A DNA stretch of 64,000 bases from assembly GCF_009923995.1 (NCBI RefSeq), contig NZ_RFSK01000018.1:30337-94336 (forward strand). Reading direction: 5' to 3'. How positions within the stretch are numbered: the stretch's first letter is position 1; each line of letters begins with the position of its first letter. Source of the DNA: Janthinobacterium sp. (lineage in GTDB: Bacteria > Pseudomonadota > Gammaproteobacteria > Burkholderiales > Burkholderiaceae_D). This document shows positions 47,381 to 57,318 of the stretch, piece by piece. The notes beneath the pieces are model-generated. The model saw only the letters and a program-made list of their open reading frames with translations. It was not told the origin of the DNA and did not search any database. The position numbers and the translations under genes are program-made.

Positions 47381-48228
47381 CAGGCGGTCCAGGCAACGAC
47401 GTCCTGCTGCTGCTCGCCCAGGCCGGCGATGCCCAGGCGCAGGCTGTCGCCCTTCTTCAGGAAACGCTGCGGCTTGCGGCCCTGGCCCACGCCCGGCGGC
47501 GTGCCCGTGGCGATGACGTCGCCCGGTTCCAGGGTCATGAATTGCGACAGGTAGCTGACGATTTGCGCGACCGTGAAAATCATGGTTTGCGTATTGCCAG
47601 TCTGCATGCGCTTGCCATTGACTTCCAGGTACAGGTCCAGGTCTTGCTCGTCGATGACTTCGTCGCGCGTCACCAGCCATGGGCCGACGGGGCCGAAGGT
47701 GTCGCAGCCCTTGCCCTTATCCCACTGGCCGCCCCGCTCCAGCTGGAACGAGCGCTCGGAAATGTCGTTGACGACGCAATAGCCGGCCACGTATTTCAGT
47801 GCGTCCGCTTCGCTCACGTACTGTGCGCGCGTACCGATGACGACGCCCAGTTCCACTTCCCAGTCCGTCTTTTTCGAGCCTTTCGGCAGCACGACATTGT
47901 CGTCGGGACCGCTCAGGCAGCTGATCGCCTTCATGAAGACGATGGGCTCGGCCGGGATCGGCATGCCCGCCTCGGCCGCGTGGTCCGCGTAATTGAGGCC
48001 GATGCCGATGAACTTGCCGACCTTGGCCAGCGGCACGCCGAAGCGGGGATTGCCGCGCACCAGGGGCAGCGTCTTTTCGTCGAGCTTGGCCAGCTTGCGC
48101 AGGGCCTTGTCGGACAGTTGCGCGCCGTCAATATCGGCAATCACGCCGGACAGGTCGCGCAGTTTGCCTTCTTCATCGATCAGGCCCGGTTTTTCCTTGC
48201 CTGGACGTCCATAACGAACGAGTTTCAT
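47380..48228 (-). CDS. Fumarylacetoacetate hydrolase family protein
   Basis: 282 aa; GIGLNYADHAAEAGMPIPAEPIVFMKAISCLSGPDD; DWEVELGVVIG; PGDVIATGTPPGVG. Confidence 0.94.
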   Translation of the reverse strand: MKLVRYGRPGKEKPGLIDEEGKLRDLSGVIADIDGAQLSDKALRKLAKLDEKTLPLVRGNPRFGVPLAKVGKFIGIGLNYADHAAEAGMPIPAEPIVFMKAISCLSGPDDNVVLPKGSKKTDWEVELGVVIGTRAQYVSEADALKYVAGYCVVNDISERSFQLERGGQWDKGKGCDTFGPVGPWLVTRDEVIDEQDLDLYLEVNGKRMQTGNTQTMIFTVAQIVSYLSQFMTLEPGDVIATGTPPGVGQGRKPQRFLKKGDSLRLGIAGLGEQQQDVVAWTA

Positions 48229-48360
48229 AGTCTTCCTTGGAGTTGATCATTGCCGCTGTGCAGGCTGCCATTTTACCGGATGGTCTGGCGCACCTGCAGG
48301 GGGCCTTGAAAAACACGGGAATCAGGCCATGCCCGCGCAGGGAGACGGCATGTCGCGCCC

Positions 48361-50091
48361 TCAGGGCACGGCCTTGCCGCCGGCCACGCCCATGGGGGCC
48401 ACGCGCGCAAAGGCCACCTCGCTGGCGCGGCTTTCCGTGACCGTGAATCCCGTGCAATCCTTCGCTGCCAGGCACTGGAACGTCACCAGGCCGAATGGCC
48501 AGGGGCCAACGAAGCTTTGCTTGCCGAATGGCGCAAGCACGATGTCGCCGCGCGAATAGCCCAGCACCACACTGCCATCCCTGGCCGTAACGGTGTAGAG
48601 CGCATGCAATTCGTCGCTGTAGTATTCCCCCTGCAAAGGCTGCAGCTCCTGCGCGGACAGCCGGGCGGGAGCAAGGCGCTTGGCCCGCACGGCCCGCGCG
48701 TTACGCAGCCAGGTGCCGCCGCCGATGACGCCGTCCGCATCGGGCGCGTCGAAACGGAAGCTGGCGTTGCTCAGCTTGACGAAGAACTCGCGCTCGCCGG
48801 CCGGGTAGAACTGCATCTTGTCGTCGCCCGCCGTCCAGCCGAACAGATGGTCTTCTTCCCTGACGAAGGTGATCGCCGAACCGTTTTCCAGCGCATAGGT
48901 GCCCAGCAAGGCATCCAGGCGGGCGGGCGCGAGCGGCACCTGCACGCCGTCCGAATAGGTGGGCACAGGTTTCGGCAAGGGTTCCAGCTGGCCATCGAGA
49001 TAGATGTCGGCGATGCGCTGGCCCAGCCGGCTGGCTTGCACGTCGGCACCGTTCGCGGCGACGATGACCGTCAGCCGTTGCCGGGGAAAGTGGGCCAGAT
49101 AGCTGCGGAAGCCGGCATCGGCGCCGCTGTGATCGATGCTTGTCAAGCCACGGTAAGTGCCGACCTCGACGCCGCCGCCATAGCCGGTAGGCTTGCCATC
49201 GTTGAAGACAGCCGATGTTTGCATCTGCGCAAGCAAGGCAGGGCCACCGACCCGGGCATCGTCGAAATTGTTTGCCCACAGCACCAGGTCATCCGCCGTC
49301 GTCAGCACGCTGGTGGGGCCGACCGTGGAATACGACAGGGCGACGCCGCCATAGCCGCCCGCCGGCGCCGGCTGGTAAGACTGCGCGCGGCGCGCCACCA
49401 GGGTGGCATATTGCTCATGGAAAACGGTATGCCGCATGCCGAGCGGCTCAAAGATGCGTTCCCGCGCAAACACGGCCAGCGGCTTGCCCGATACCTTCCT
49501 GACGATGGCCGCCAGCAAGGTGTAGCCGGTGTTGTTGTACGCAAAATCGCTGCCGGGCGCGAAATTGAGGGCGCGCTGGCGGCGCACGAGGCGCATCACA
49601 TCGTCGTCCGTGATGACGTCGTCCATGCGCCAGCCCGCCATCACCAGCAGATTCCACTGGTCGCGCAAGCCGCTCGTGTGGCTCAGCAGGTGACGGATGC
49701 GTATCGTCTGGCCGAAGTCCGGCAGTTCGGGCACGTACTTGCGCACGTCATCGTCCAGTGACAGCTTGCCCTCCTGCGCGAGCAGCAGGATCGCGAACGC
49801 GGTGAACTGCTTCGACAGCGAAGCGACGTGGATGGGGGTCGACGACGTCATCGCGCGGCCCTGTTCGATGTCGGCCATGCCGACATTGCCCCGGTAGACG
49901 ACGCGGCCATCCTGCACCACCAGCACCGCGGCGCCCGGGGAATCAGGCCTGTCCCATCTGGCAAACAGGGCGTCGACCTGCTGCCCCCGGGCGGCGTCCT
50001 GGCCAGCGAAAGGGACTGCGGGACTGGCCCAGGCGGACGGCGGCAGCGCCAGCAAAGGAAAAACGAACGCAAGATAGCGGAATGGCTTCAT
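48361..50091 (-). CDS. Serine hydrolase (class C beta-lactamase-like)
   Basis: Signal MKPFRYLAFVFPLLALPPSAWA; SLSKQF (SxxK); FAYNNTGY (YxN). Confidence 0.9.
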   Translation of the reverse strand: MKPFRYLAFVFPLLALPPSAWASPAVPFAGQDAARGQQVDALFARWDRPDSPGAAVLVVQDGRVVYRGNVGMADIEQGRAMTSSTPIHVASLSKQFTAFAILLLAQEGKLSLDDDVRKYVPELPDFGQTIRIRHLLSHTSGLRDQWNLLVMAGWRMDDVITDDDVMRLVRRQRALNFAPGSDFAYNNTGYTLLAAIVRKVSGKPLAVFARERIFEPLGMRHTVFHEQYATLVARRAQSYQPAPAGGYGGVALSYSTVGPTSVLTTADDLVLWANNFDDARVGGPALLAQMQTSAVFNDGKPTGYGGGVEVGTYRGLTSIDHSGADAGFRSYLAHFPRQRLTVIVAANGADVQASRLGQRIADIYLDGQLEPLPKPVPTYSDGVQVPLAPARLDALLGTYALENGSAITFVREEDHLFGWTAGDDKMQFYPAGEREFFVKLSNASFRFDAPDADGVIGGGTWLRNARAVRAKRLAPARLSAQELQPLQGEYYSDELHALYTVTARDGSVVLGYSRGDIVLAPFGKQSFVGPWPFGLVTFQCLAAKDCTGFTVTESRASEVAFARVAPMGVAGGKAVP

Positions 50092-50319
50092 GTCGATAAT
50101 TTCTCTACGGAAATGATTGATAGCGGGGATTGTATAATATTTAATTATCAAAAAATACAAAAAAATTGATGCTCCGGCGAAAGATTGACGCCGCGGGCGG
50201 CAATCGGCGGATGGCAGGCGACGGCGCGGGCGAAGCCGGCCGGCCAGCAAGGGTGCGCAGGGGGCAACTGCGGTGGCAGGGCAGGATGGTTTCTTGCCAG
50301 GTGACGGGCGCCAGCGTGG

Positions 50320-51600
50320 CTAGTCGTCCTTGGCCTTGAGCATGGCCGCCGTACCGGATCGCAGCGCGTCCGGAGTACGGGCACGCTGGCGCATGAAATA
50401 CATCGCCAGGCCCGGCAATTGCAGCGCCACCAGCACGCCGAACGCCGCCTGGTAAGCCTGGGCAGGGTACTGCTGGAGGCTGTTCAGGGGCCAGCAGCCG
50501 AGGACCAGTCCGAAACCGGCCTGCACCAGGAAGGCTCCCGTAAAAATGAGCAGGTTCAGGCAGGTGGCCGCCCTGCCCGTCAAACTGGCCGGCATGCTTT
50601 GCGCGACGATCGCATACTCGAGGCCCGTGACCGTGCCCAGCAGGGTGAACAGGACGGAGAGCAAGGGCAGGCTGGGCACGGCATTGCACGCCATGGCCAC
50701 TTGCGCCCCGACAAACAGGACGATGCCGGTGGCGGCAACCTGCATGGTGTCGATGCCGCGCCGGCCCGCCCATTCCGTCAGCATGCCCATGCCGATGGCG
50801 CCAAAGATGACGGCAGCCATGCCCAGGTACAACAGATACGCCACGTTATCGTCGGACAGGCCGCCCACGTCGGCCAGCCAGCGTCCTATCCACAAGCCTT
50901 GCACGCCAAAAAACACCGTATGCGGCAGCAGGATCAGCGCGATGGTGCGGCGAAATTGCGCGTCGGCATATACGCTCCAGACGCTGGCCTTGCTGGCGGC
51001 CGCGGTCGGGACAGGCATGGCGGGCGACAGCAGGCGGATCAGCAAGCCGATGGCCAGCGCCGCCAGCGCCAGCCCCAGGAAGACGCCGCGCCAGTCCGTG
51101 TAGTGCAGTGCCAGCTTGACGGGCATGGTGGCCGTGGCCGCGCCCAGGCCGCCGACGGCAATCAGGTAGCCGTGCACGGAGGGCAGGCGCGACGGCGCGA
51201 TGGCGCACGAAATCGCTTTCACGGCGGCCATGAAACAGCCGCCCAGCCCCGCCCCCATGAGGGCGCGCGCCCACATCAGCTCGGTAAAACTGTGGCCCCG
51301 GCTGAACAGCCACACGCCCAGTGCCGCCAGCGCCATCAGCCAGGCCTGCACGGCACGGGGACCATGACGGTCCAGCGCCATGCCGACGGGTAATTGCACC
51401 AGCGCAAAGGCGAGAAAGAAGGCACTGGTCAGCAGTCCCAGCTGGGCCGGCGTCAGGGGGACGGCCCCCAGCAGTTCGGCCGTCAGCACGGCATTCACGC
51501 CGCGCAAGAGACAGGACAGGTAATGCCCCAGCGCAAACGGCAGGAAGACCAGGCAAAACACGGCCACGCCGGAGCGGGCTGGCGCGCCGGCGGCGTGCAT
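50320..51600 (-). CDS. MFS transporter
   Basis: 426 aa, ~12 TM; ALDRHGPRAVQAWLMALAALGVWLFSRG MFS loop; starts 3 bp from the kamA-like stop. Confidence 0.92.
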   Translation of the reverse strand: MHAAGAPARSGVAVFCLVFLPFALGHYLSCLLRGVNAVLTAELLGAVPLTPAQLGLLTSAFFLAFALVQLPVGMALDRHGPRAVQAWLMALAALGVWLFSRGHSFTELMWARALMGAGLGGCFMAAVKAISCAIAPSRLPSVHGYLIAVGGLGAATATMPVKLALHYTDWRGVFLGLALAALAIGLLIRLLSPAMPVPTAAASKASVWSVYADAQFRRTIALILLPHTVFFGVQGLWIGRWLADVGGLSDDNVAYLLYLGMAAVIFGAIGMGMLTEWAGRRGIDTMQVAATGIVLFVGAQVAMACNAVPSLPLLSVLFTLLGTVTGLEYAIVAQSMPASLTGRAATCLNLLIFTGAFLVQAGFGLVLGCWPLNSLQQYPAQAYQAAFGVLVALQLPGLAMYFMRQRARTPDALRSGTAAMLKAKDD

Positions 51601-51602
51601 GG

Positions 51603-52967
51603 TCAGGCCGCCTGCGCCAGGCGGATGACCTTGTGCGGCAGCTGCGGTACAGGCTCATCCGTCTCGAAGAAAAACTTATCGTGGCCGAACGCCGGCTGCA
51701 GATGGTCCATCCACGTCGCTTCCGCATCGAACTTCGCATAGAACGGCCGGCGCACCCAGTCCGGGTTACGCGCCTGCAAGAATTGCAGGGCAAACAGTTT
51801 CTCGCCATTGATGGTGACGATGCCATCGATGACGATCTTGCCGGGAAAAGCGCTCATGGACGGCCCCCGCACCGTGCGCGACAGGCCGGACACCATCTGG
51901 TAGGCGGCCTGGAAAATCTCGTGCGCCTTTGCCAGCGGCAGTTCGAAATAGCCGCGCGGCCCCGTGTCGCGCTCGACGAACATGTAGTACGGAATCGCCC
52001 CCAGGCGCGTACCCGTCTGCCACAGCTCGGCCCAGCTCTTCGGGTCTTCGTTGATGTGGCGGATCAGCGGCCCCTGCATGCGCAGGGTGGCGCCCGTGGA
52101 AACGATGCGCTTGACGGCCTGCTGCGCGATGTCCTGGCGCAACTCGACGGCGTGGCTGTAATGGCCCATCACGGCCAGGTTCTTGCCCGCCTTGACGATG
52201 CGCTCGAACAGGCGCAGCAAGTCGTCCGCGTCGCGGTCCGAGACGAAGCGCTGCGGCCAGTACGCCACCGACTTGGTGCCGATGCGGATGTTCTGGATGT
52301 GTTCCAGGCCCGGCTCCAGCAGCGGCTCCAGGTAGGCTGCCAGTTGCCGCGTATTCATGATCATCGGGTCGCCGCCCGTGATCAGCACGTCGGTCACTTT
52401 CGGATGCAGTTTCAGGTAAGCCACCAGTTCGTGCGATTCGCGCGCATCGAATTTCATGTCATCCATGCCGACGAACTGGGGCCAGCGGAAGCAAAAAGTG
52501 CAATAGGCGTGGCAAGTCTGTCCCGCGCTGGGGAAAAACAGCACCGTCTGTGCATATTTATGCTGCAAGCCCCGCACGGGCGCATCGTTGACGCGGGGCA
52601 CGTTATGCGTCATCTGCCCGGCGGGATGGGGATTCATGCCCAGGCGCAAGCCATGCACATAGGCATCGATGGCCGCCTTGTCCTGTTTTACCAGCACCAG
52701 GTCGCGCAAGTGCGCGTACTGTTCCGGCGGCAGCATGTCGCGGTGAGGAAAGACGAGGCGGTAGATGGGATCGTCCGGGATGTTGTTCCAGTCGATCAAC
52801 TGATCGAGCACATATTCGTTAGTGCGAAATGGCAACACATGCGACACCACTTGCACGGCTTCGCGCTGCTCTTCCGGCAGCCAGGCCCACTGCCGCGCCT
52901 GCTGGATGGTTTGCCGTGTATACGGCTTGAATTTGGATGGGAACGGCTCGGTAATGAGTGCGGACAC
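51603..52967 (-). CDS. KamA-family radical SAM protein (lysine 2,3-aminomutase-like)
   Basis: 454 aa; radical SAM CHAYCTFC (CxxxCxxC); LITGGDPMIMNTRQL; AFPGK PLP-lysine-like motif. Confidence 0.9.
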   Translation of the reverse strand: MSALITEPFPSKFKPYTRQTIQQARQWAWLPEEQREAVQVVSHVLPFRTNEYVLDQLIDWNNIPDDPIYRLVFPHRDMLPPEQYAHLRDLVLVKQDKAAIDAYVHGLRLGMNPHPAGQMTHNVPRVNDAPVRGLQHKYAQTVLFFPSAGQTCHAYCTFCFRWPQFVGMDDMKFDARESHELVAYLKLHPKVTDVLITGGDPMIMNTRQLAAYLEPLLEPGLEHIQNIRIGTKSVAYWPQRFVSDRDADDLLRLFERIVKAGKNLAVMGHYSHAVELRQDIAQQAVKRIVSTGATLRMQGPLIRHINEDPKSWAELWQTGTRLGAIPYYMFVERDTGPRGYFELPLAKAHEIFQAAYQMVSGLSRTVRGPSMSAFPGKIVIDGIVTINGEKLFALQFLQARNPDWVRRPFYAKFDAEATWMDHLQPAFGHDKFFFETDEPVPQLPHKVIRLAQAA

Positions 52968-53247
52968 GGTCGGCTCCTTGCCAGTAAATGACGATAACTT
53001 CCACGAAATCAGCCCAACATCAGACTATTTCGCCCTGTTTGAGTGCACGCCACGTCACGCGGCATGCTGCGAAAGTCATCATAGTTCTTGCCGCCAGGAA
53101 CCAAATTGCCACACATCAACAAGCGCTGCGATATGCCGCAAGCTGCCCTCAAGCAACACCTTAGTTTGTTCCATCGCAATTTGATGCGAGCCACACCGAC
53201 GTAAATTACGACTTGGCAACACATCCCTCGATCTCAAAGGAGTTTTC

Positions 53248-53706
53248 ATGAAACGCTTATTCACGGGTAGCCTGCTGTGCCTGGCATTTGCCAGCGCCAG
53301 CGTCAGTGCCGCAGTCGAACCGACGGAAAAAGACGCCATCGCCATGGCCGAACGGGGCGCCGCCTTCATGAAGGCGCATGGCAAGGAAGAAATGATGAAA
53401 AAGATCACGGCAAAAGATCCCGATTTCGTGCAGGGCTCGCTGTATGTGGACATGCGCGACATCAAGACGGGCATCGTGCTGGCCCACCCCATCAATCCGT
53501 CCATCGTGGGCAAGGACCTGACGGACGTGCCGGATGCGAATGGCAAGAAATACCGCCGTGAAATCATCGAACTGGCGCAAAAACAGGGCAAGGGCTGGGT
53601 CGACTACCAGTACAAGAATCCCACCAGCGGCAAGATCGAGCCCAAGACCACGTACATTTTGCGCGTCAACGACGTAGTGCTGGAAGCGGGCATCTACAAG
53701 AAATAA
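53248..53706 (+). CDS. Stand-alone secreted single-Cache domain protein
   Basis: 152 aa; signal peptide MKRLFTGSLLCLAFASASVSA; GSLYVDMRDIKTGIVLAHPINPSIVGKDLTDVPDANGKKYRREIIELAQKQGKGWVDYQYKNP. Confidence 0.88.
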   Translation: MKRLFTGSLLCLAFASASVSAAVEPTEKDAIAMAERGAAFMKAHGKEEMMKKITAKDPDFVQGSLYVDMRDIKTGIVLAHPINPSIVGKDLTDVPDANGKKYRREIIELAQKQGKGWVDYQYKNPTSGKIEPKTTYILRVNDVVLEAGIYKK

Positions 53707-53787
53707 GCCCTCCCGGCGCCGTGCGGGCGCGGCGGCTGGCCGCTGCGGCGCCCCCGGCGTGTACAGCCCCACTGGCAGGAGTCAGAC

Positions 53788-55494
53788 ATGCTCAATCGAC
53801 TACGCATCGGACCAAAATTACTGCTGGCGCCCGCCCTCGTGCTGCTGCTGCTGATACTCAGCTCCAGCGGCGCCTGGTATGGCATGGTGCGGCAAAATGC
53901 CTCGCTGGAAAACATGGTACGGGTGCGCATCACGCACCTGAAGGCGGCTTCCGACGTGGCCGGTGACGCCAAGCATGTACACGGCAATATGTACCAGTTG
54001 CTGTCATGGACCAATGGCAGCTTCGCCAAGGCCCGTATCGATGCGCTGGAACAACAGATCAAGGCGCGCCACCTCGCCATCGGCAAGCAGCTGGCGGCGC
54101 TGCGCGGCACGGCCACGGGCACCGAGCGCAGCTTGCTCGATGCGGCCATCCAGGCCCTGTCCGGCTACCGCAAGGCCGTGCTGGAAACCATGGAAATGGC
54201 GCAGATGGACCAGTCCATCGCCACCAATTCCATGCTCAAGGCGGAAACGCAGTTCGTCCAGCTCAGTACGCAGCTGGCGCAACTGTCGGCGCTGGAAACC
54301 ACGCTCAGCAGCCAGGCGCACGCGACGGCCAGCGCGGAATTTCGCAGCCTGGGCTGGAGCATGCTGCTGACCGTGCTGCTCTCCATCCTCGTCTCCATCG
54401 TCGTGACCATGCTGGTGCGGCGTGCCATGCTGGGGGAAATCCGCGGCATCGCCGACGCCGTGCAAGACCTGGCGGCCGGCAAGCTGACGGCCGGCGCACC
54501 CAAGCAGGGCAGCGACGAGATCGCCGACACGTCGCGCGTGCTGGACCAGACCATCGCCAACCTGAACCAGACCTTGCGCACCATCATGGATGCCGTGCAA
54601 TCGATCGATACGGCTTCGCGCGAAATTGCCAGCGGCAACCTGGACCTGTCGGCGCGCACGGAAATGCAGGCCAGTTCGCTTGAAGAAACATCGAGCGCCA
54701 TGGAAACCCTGACGGAAGCCGTCAACGACAACGCCAACAATGCCCAGCTGGCCTGTGACCTGGCCGCGCAAGCGTCCGGCCTGGCCGTGCAAGGGGGCGC
54801 GGCGATGCAGCAGGCGGTGGCGACAATGGCGACGATACGGGCCAATTCGCGCCAGATCGTGGAAATTATCGGCGTGATCGACGGCATTTCCTTCCAGACC
54901 AATATCCTCGCCCTGAACGCGGCGGTGGAGGCGGCCCGCGCGGGCGAGCAGGGACGCGGCTTTGCCGTGGTGGCGTCCGAAGTGCGCACCCTGGCGCACC
55001 GCTCGGCGCAAGCGGCCAAGGAAATCAAGACCCTGATCGCCACGTCCGTCACCACCATCGATGGCGGCAGCGTAGCCGTGCAGAAGGCCGGCGACAGCAT
55101 GGGTGCCATCGTTGCCTCGGTGCAGCAAGTCAACGACATCATCCAGCGCGTGAAGCAGGCCAGCGCCGAGCAGGCGTCGGGCATCACGGAAGTCAATCAG
55201 GCCGTCACGCAAATGGATGATGTCACGCAGCAAAATGCCGCCCTGGTGGAACAGGCGGCCGCCGCGGCGGCCAGCCTGCAGGACCAGGCCGTGAAACTGT
55301 CGGCCGCCGTGGCCGTGTTTACCCTCGATAGCCAGGCGGCATCGCCCACCGTCACTGGCGAGGAGCAGGCGTTCCAGGAACCGGCCAGCGCGCAGGCGGA
55401 ACGCCGCGCACTGCACAGTCCGCTACGCGGCGCGCCCCGCCATGGCGCCCCCGCCGGCGCAGGCCGTACCCCGCACCGCCAGCGCGGCGCCTGA
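53788..55494 (+). CDS. Methyl-accepting chemotaxis protein (4-helix-bundle-type sensor region)
   Basis: TM-periplasmic-TM-HAMP; MCP hairpin [54 protein letters not shown]. Confidence 0.95.
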   Translation: MLNRLRIGPKLLLAPALVLLLLILSSSGAWYGMVRQNASLENMVRVRITHLKAASDVAGDAKHVHGNMYQLLSWTNGSFAKARIDALEQQIKARHLAIGKQLAALRGTATGTERSLLDAAIQALSGYRKAVLETMEMAQMDQSIATNSMLKAETQFVQLSTQLAQLSALETTLSSQAHATASAEFRSLGWSMLLTVLLSILVSIVVTMLVRRAMLGEIRGIADAVQDLAAGKLTAGAPKQGSDEIADTSRVLDQTIANLNQTLRTIMDAVQSIDTASREIASGNLDLSARTEMQASSLEETSSAMETLTEAVNDNANNAQLACDLAAQASGLAVQGGAAMQQAVATMATIRANSRQIVEIIGVIDGISFQTNILALNAAVEAARAGEQGRGFAVVASEVRTLAHRSAQAAKEIKTLIATSVTTIDGGSVAVQKAGDSMGAIVASVQQVNDIIQRVKQASAEQASGITEVNQAVTQMDDVTQQNAALVEQAAAAAASLQDQAVKLSAAVAVFTLDSQAASPTVTGEEQAFQEPASAQAERRALHSPLRGAPRHGAPAGAGRTPHRQRGA

Positions 55495-55508
55495 TACCGG
55501 CCCGCGCC

Positions 55509-56087
55509 CTAGCCCGCAGGCACGCGCATGGGCTTGCTCAAATACGGCGACCCGGCCAGCACGAAGCGCCACGGCGTCTCCATCGCCCTGGAAATGCCGA
55601 TGCGCGGCCCCGTTTGCACGCTCACCTCCTCCTCGCGCGCCAGCAAGGTGAACGGCGGCGCATCGAGCGCCAGGCGGTTCTGCAGGTGGCTCACGCCCAG
55701 CGCCTGGCACACCTTGCCCGGCCCCGAACACAGCAGCCGCACAGCGGCGACGCCGCGCCGTTCGCGCATGACATCGATGCCGGCCAGCGGCTCGATGGCG
55801 CGGATCAGCACGCCGGCGCCATGGCCCGGCTCGCGGCAGACAAAATTCAGGCACCAGTGGATGCCATACGAGCGGTACACATAGGCATGCGCGGGCGGGC
55901 CGAACATGGCCGCATTGCGCGGCGTCATGCCGCCATACGTGTGCGAAGCCGGGTCCAGCCGGTCATACGCTTCCGTTTCCACGATGCGTCCGCCCACGCC
56001 ATCGACCAGCACGGTCACACCGATCAGCTGGCGCGCCACCGTGCTGGAATCGGCCGCGAAATCTATACCGGCGAGAATTTTTTTCAT
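55509..56087 (-). CDS. DNA-3-methyladenine glycosylase (MPG/AAG type)
   Basis: ARQLIGVTVLVDGVGGRIVETEAYDRLDPASHTYGGMTPRNAAMFGPPAHAYVYRSYGIHWCLNFV. Confidence 0.95.
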   Translation of the reverse strand: MKKILAGIDFAADSSTVARQLIGVTVLVDGVGGRIVETEAYDRLDPASHTYGGMTPRNAAMFGPPAHAYVYRSYGIHWCLNFVCREPGHGAGVLIRAIEPLAGIDVMRERRGVAAVRLLCSGPGKVCQALGVSHLQNRLALDAPPFTLLAREEEVSVQTGPRIGISRAMETPWRFVLAGSPYLSKPMRVPAG

Positions 56088-56367
56088 GCGGCAATTGTAG
56101 CGCCGCCCTGCCCCGTGCACGCGCCCGACAGCCTTGAAAACAAATAAAGCTTACCGTTTCAACCATGAAAATCGCTGGAAGGCGCGTCGCAAAACGGCGA
56201 AAAGCAGGCGCTAACGGAAGAAAAAGGGGGATTTTTTCATCAAACCATTGCTGAGATGAACTATTGCCATGCATAAACAGCGATAATCGTCCGGCACTGC
56301 GCTGCACGCCCCGCGGCGGCCGGCGGCAGCGCACGACAGAATATCCACCAGCAATGCAAAGACAACG

Positions 56368-57234
56368 ATGATGAGAGCGGCAGCGCAAGCCCAGGTAGTG
56401 CAGGAAGATCCGGTCGACGCCCTGATGCGTTCCATCCGTATCCCGCCGCGCCCCAGCCTGCTGGTCGACCTGCAGCGCGAACTGGCCGAGGAAGACCCGT
56501 CGCCGCGCAGGATCGCGCGCATCATCGCCGACGACGTCGGCATGTCGGGCGCCCTGCTGAAACTGGCCAATTCGCCCTTCTATGGCGCCGCGCGCAAGGC
56601 CAAGTCCGTCGAGCAGGGCATCAACTTTCTCGGCATCAACCAGTGCAGCGCCATGATGACGGGACTGCTGGCGCGCCAGGCGCTGGAAGCGGAAGGCGTG
56701 GAACTGACGAATTTCTGGGATGTGTCGGCCAAGCGCGCCCGCGCCGTCGTGTTTACCTCGCGCAAGCTGCGCATCGCCCCGCCCGACATCGCCCACACCT
56801 TCGGCCTGTTCTGCGATATCGGCGTGCCCCTGCTGATGAACCGTTTCCCCGACTACGTCAACACCTATGCGGCGGCGGCGAACGATGCGCACAACTGCTT
56901 TACCGCCCTGGAAGATGCGCGCCACCAGACCAACCACGCGGCCATCGGCTGCCTGCTGGCGCGCAACTGGGGCCTGTCCTCCGACGTCTCGTGGGCGATT
57001 CTGCACCACCACGACTACACGGTGCTGGCGGACCCGTCCACGGACGATGCCATCCGCTCGCTCGTCGCCCTGTCCCTGCTGGCCGAAAAGGGCATTCAGC
57101 GCTACCATGGCAACAGTACCTCGCTGGAGTGGGACAAGGGCGGCAGTCTTGCTTGCCAGCATCTTGGCCTGTCGGAAGAAGAAGCGGCCGACCTGCTCGA
57201 CGAACTGCACGAGATGTTCGATACCGACCATTGA
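56368..57234 (+). CDS. HDOD domain-containing protein
   Basis: 288 aa; IARIIADDVGMSGALLKLANSPFYGAARKAKSVEQGINFLGINQ. Confidence 0.92.
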   Translation: MMRAAAQAQVVQEDPVDALMRSIRIPPRPSLLVDLQRELAEEDPSPRRIARIIADDVGMSGALLKLANSPFYGAARKAKSVEQGINFLGINQCSAMMTGLLARQALEAEGVELTNFWDVSAKRARAVVFTSRKLRIAPPDIAHTFGLFCDIGVPLLMNRFPDYVNTYAAAANDAHNCFTALEDARHQTNHAAIGCLLARNWGLSSDVSWAILHHHDYTVLADPSTDDAIRSLVALSLLAEKGIQRYHGNSTSLEWDKGGSLACQHLGLSEEEAADLLDELHEMFDTDH

Positions 57235-57318
57235 TGTCCCAGGCTGTATGATCTGTCCCGGCGCCAGGCCTAGCCTTGGCGCCCGTTTCCGTTTGCCTGA
57301 CCCGAATTACCTAACCTG

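Noticed and set aside
54004-55416. 470-aa minus-strand ORF opposite the MCP
   Set aside because: Mirror frame of the MCP; biased composition and no start/SD support.
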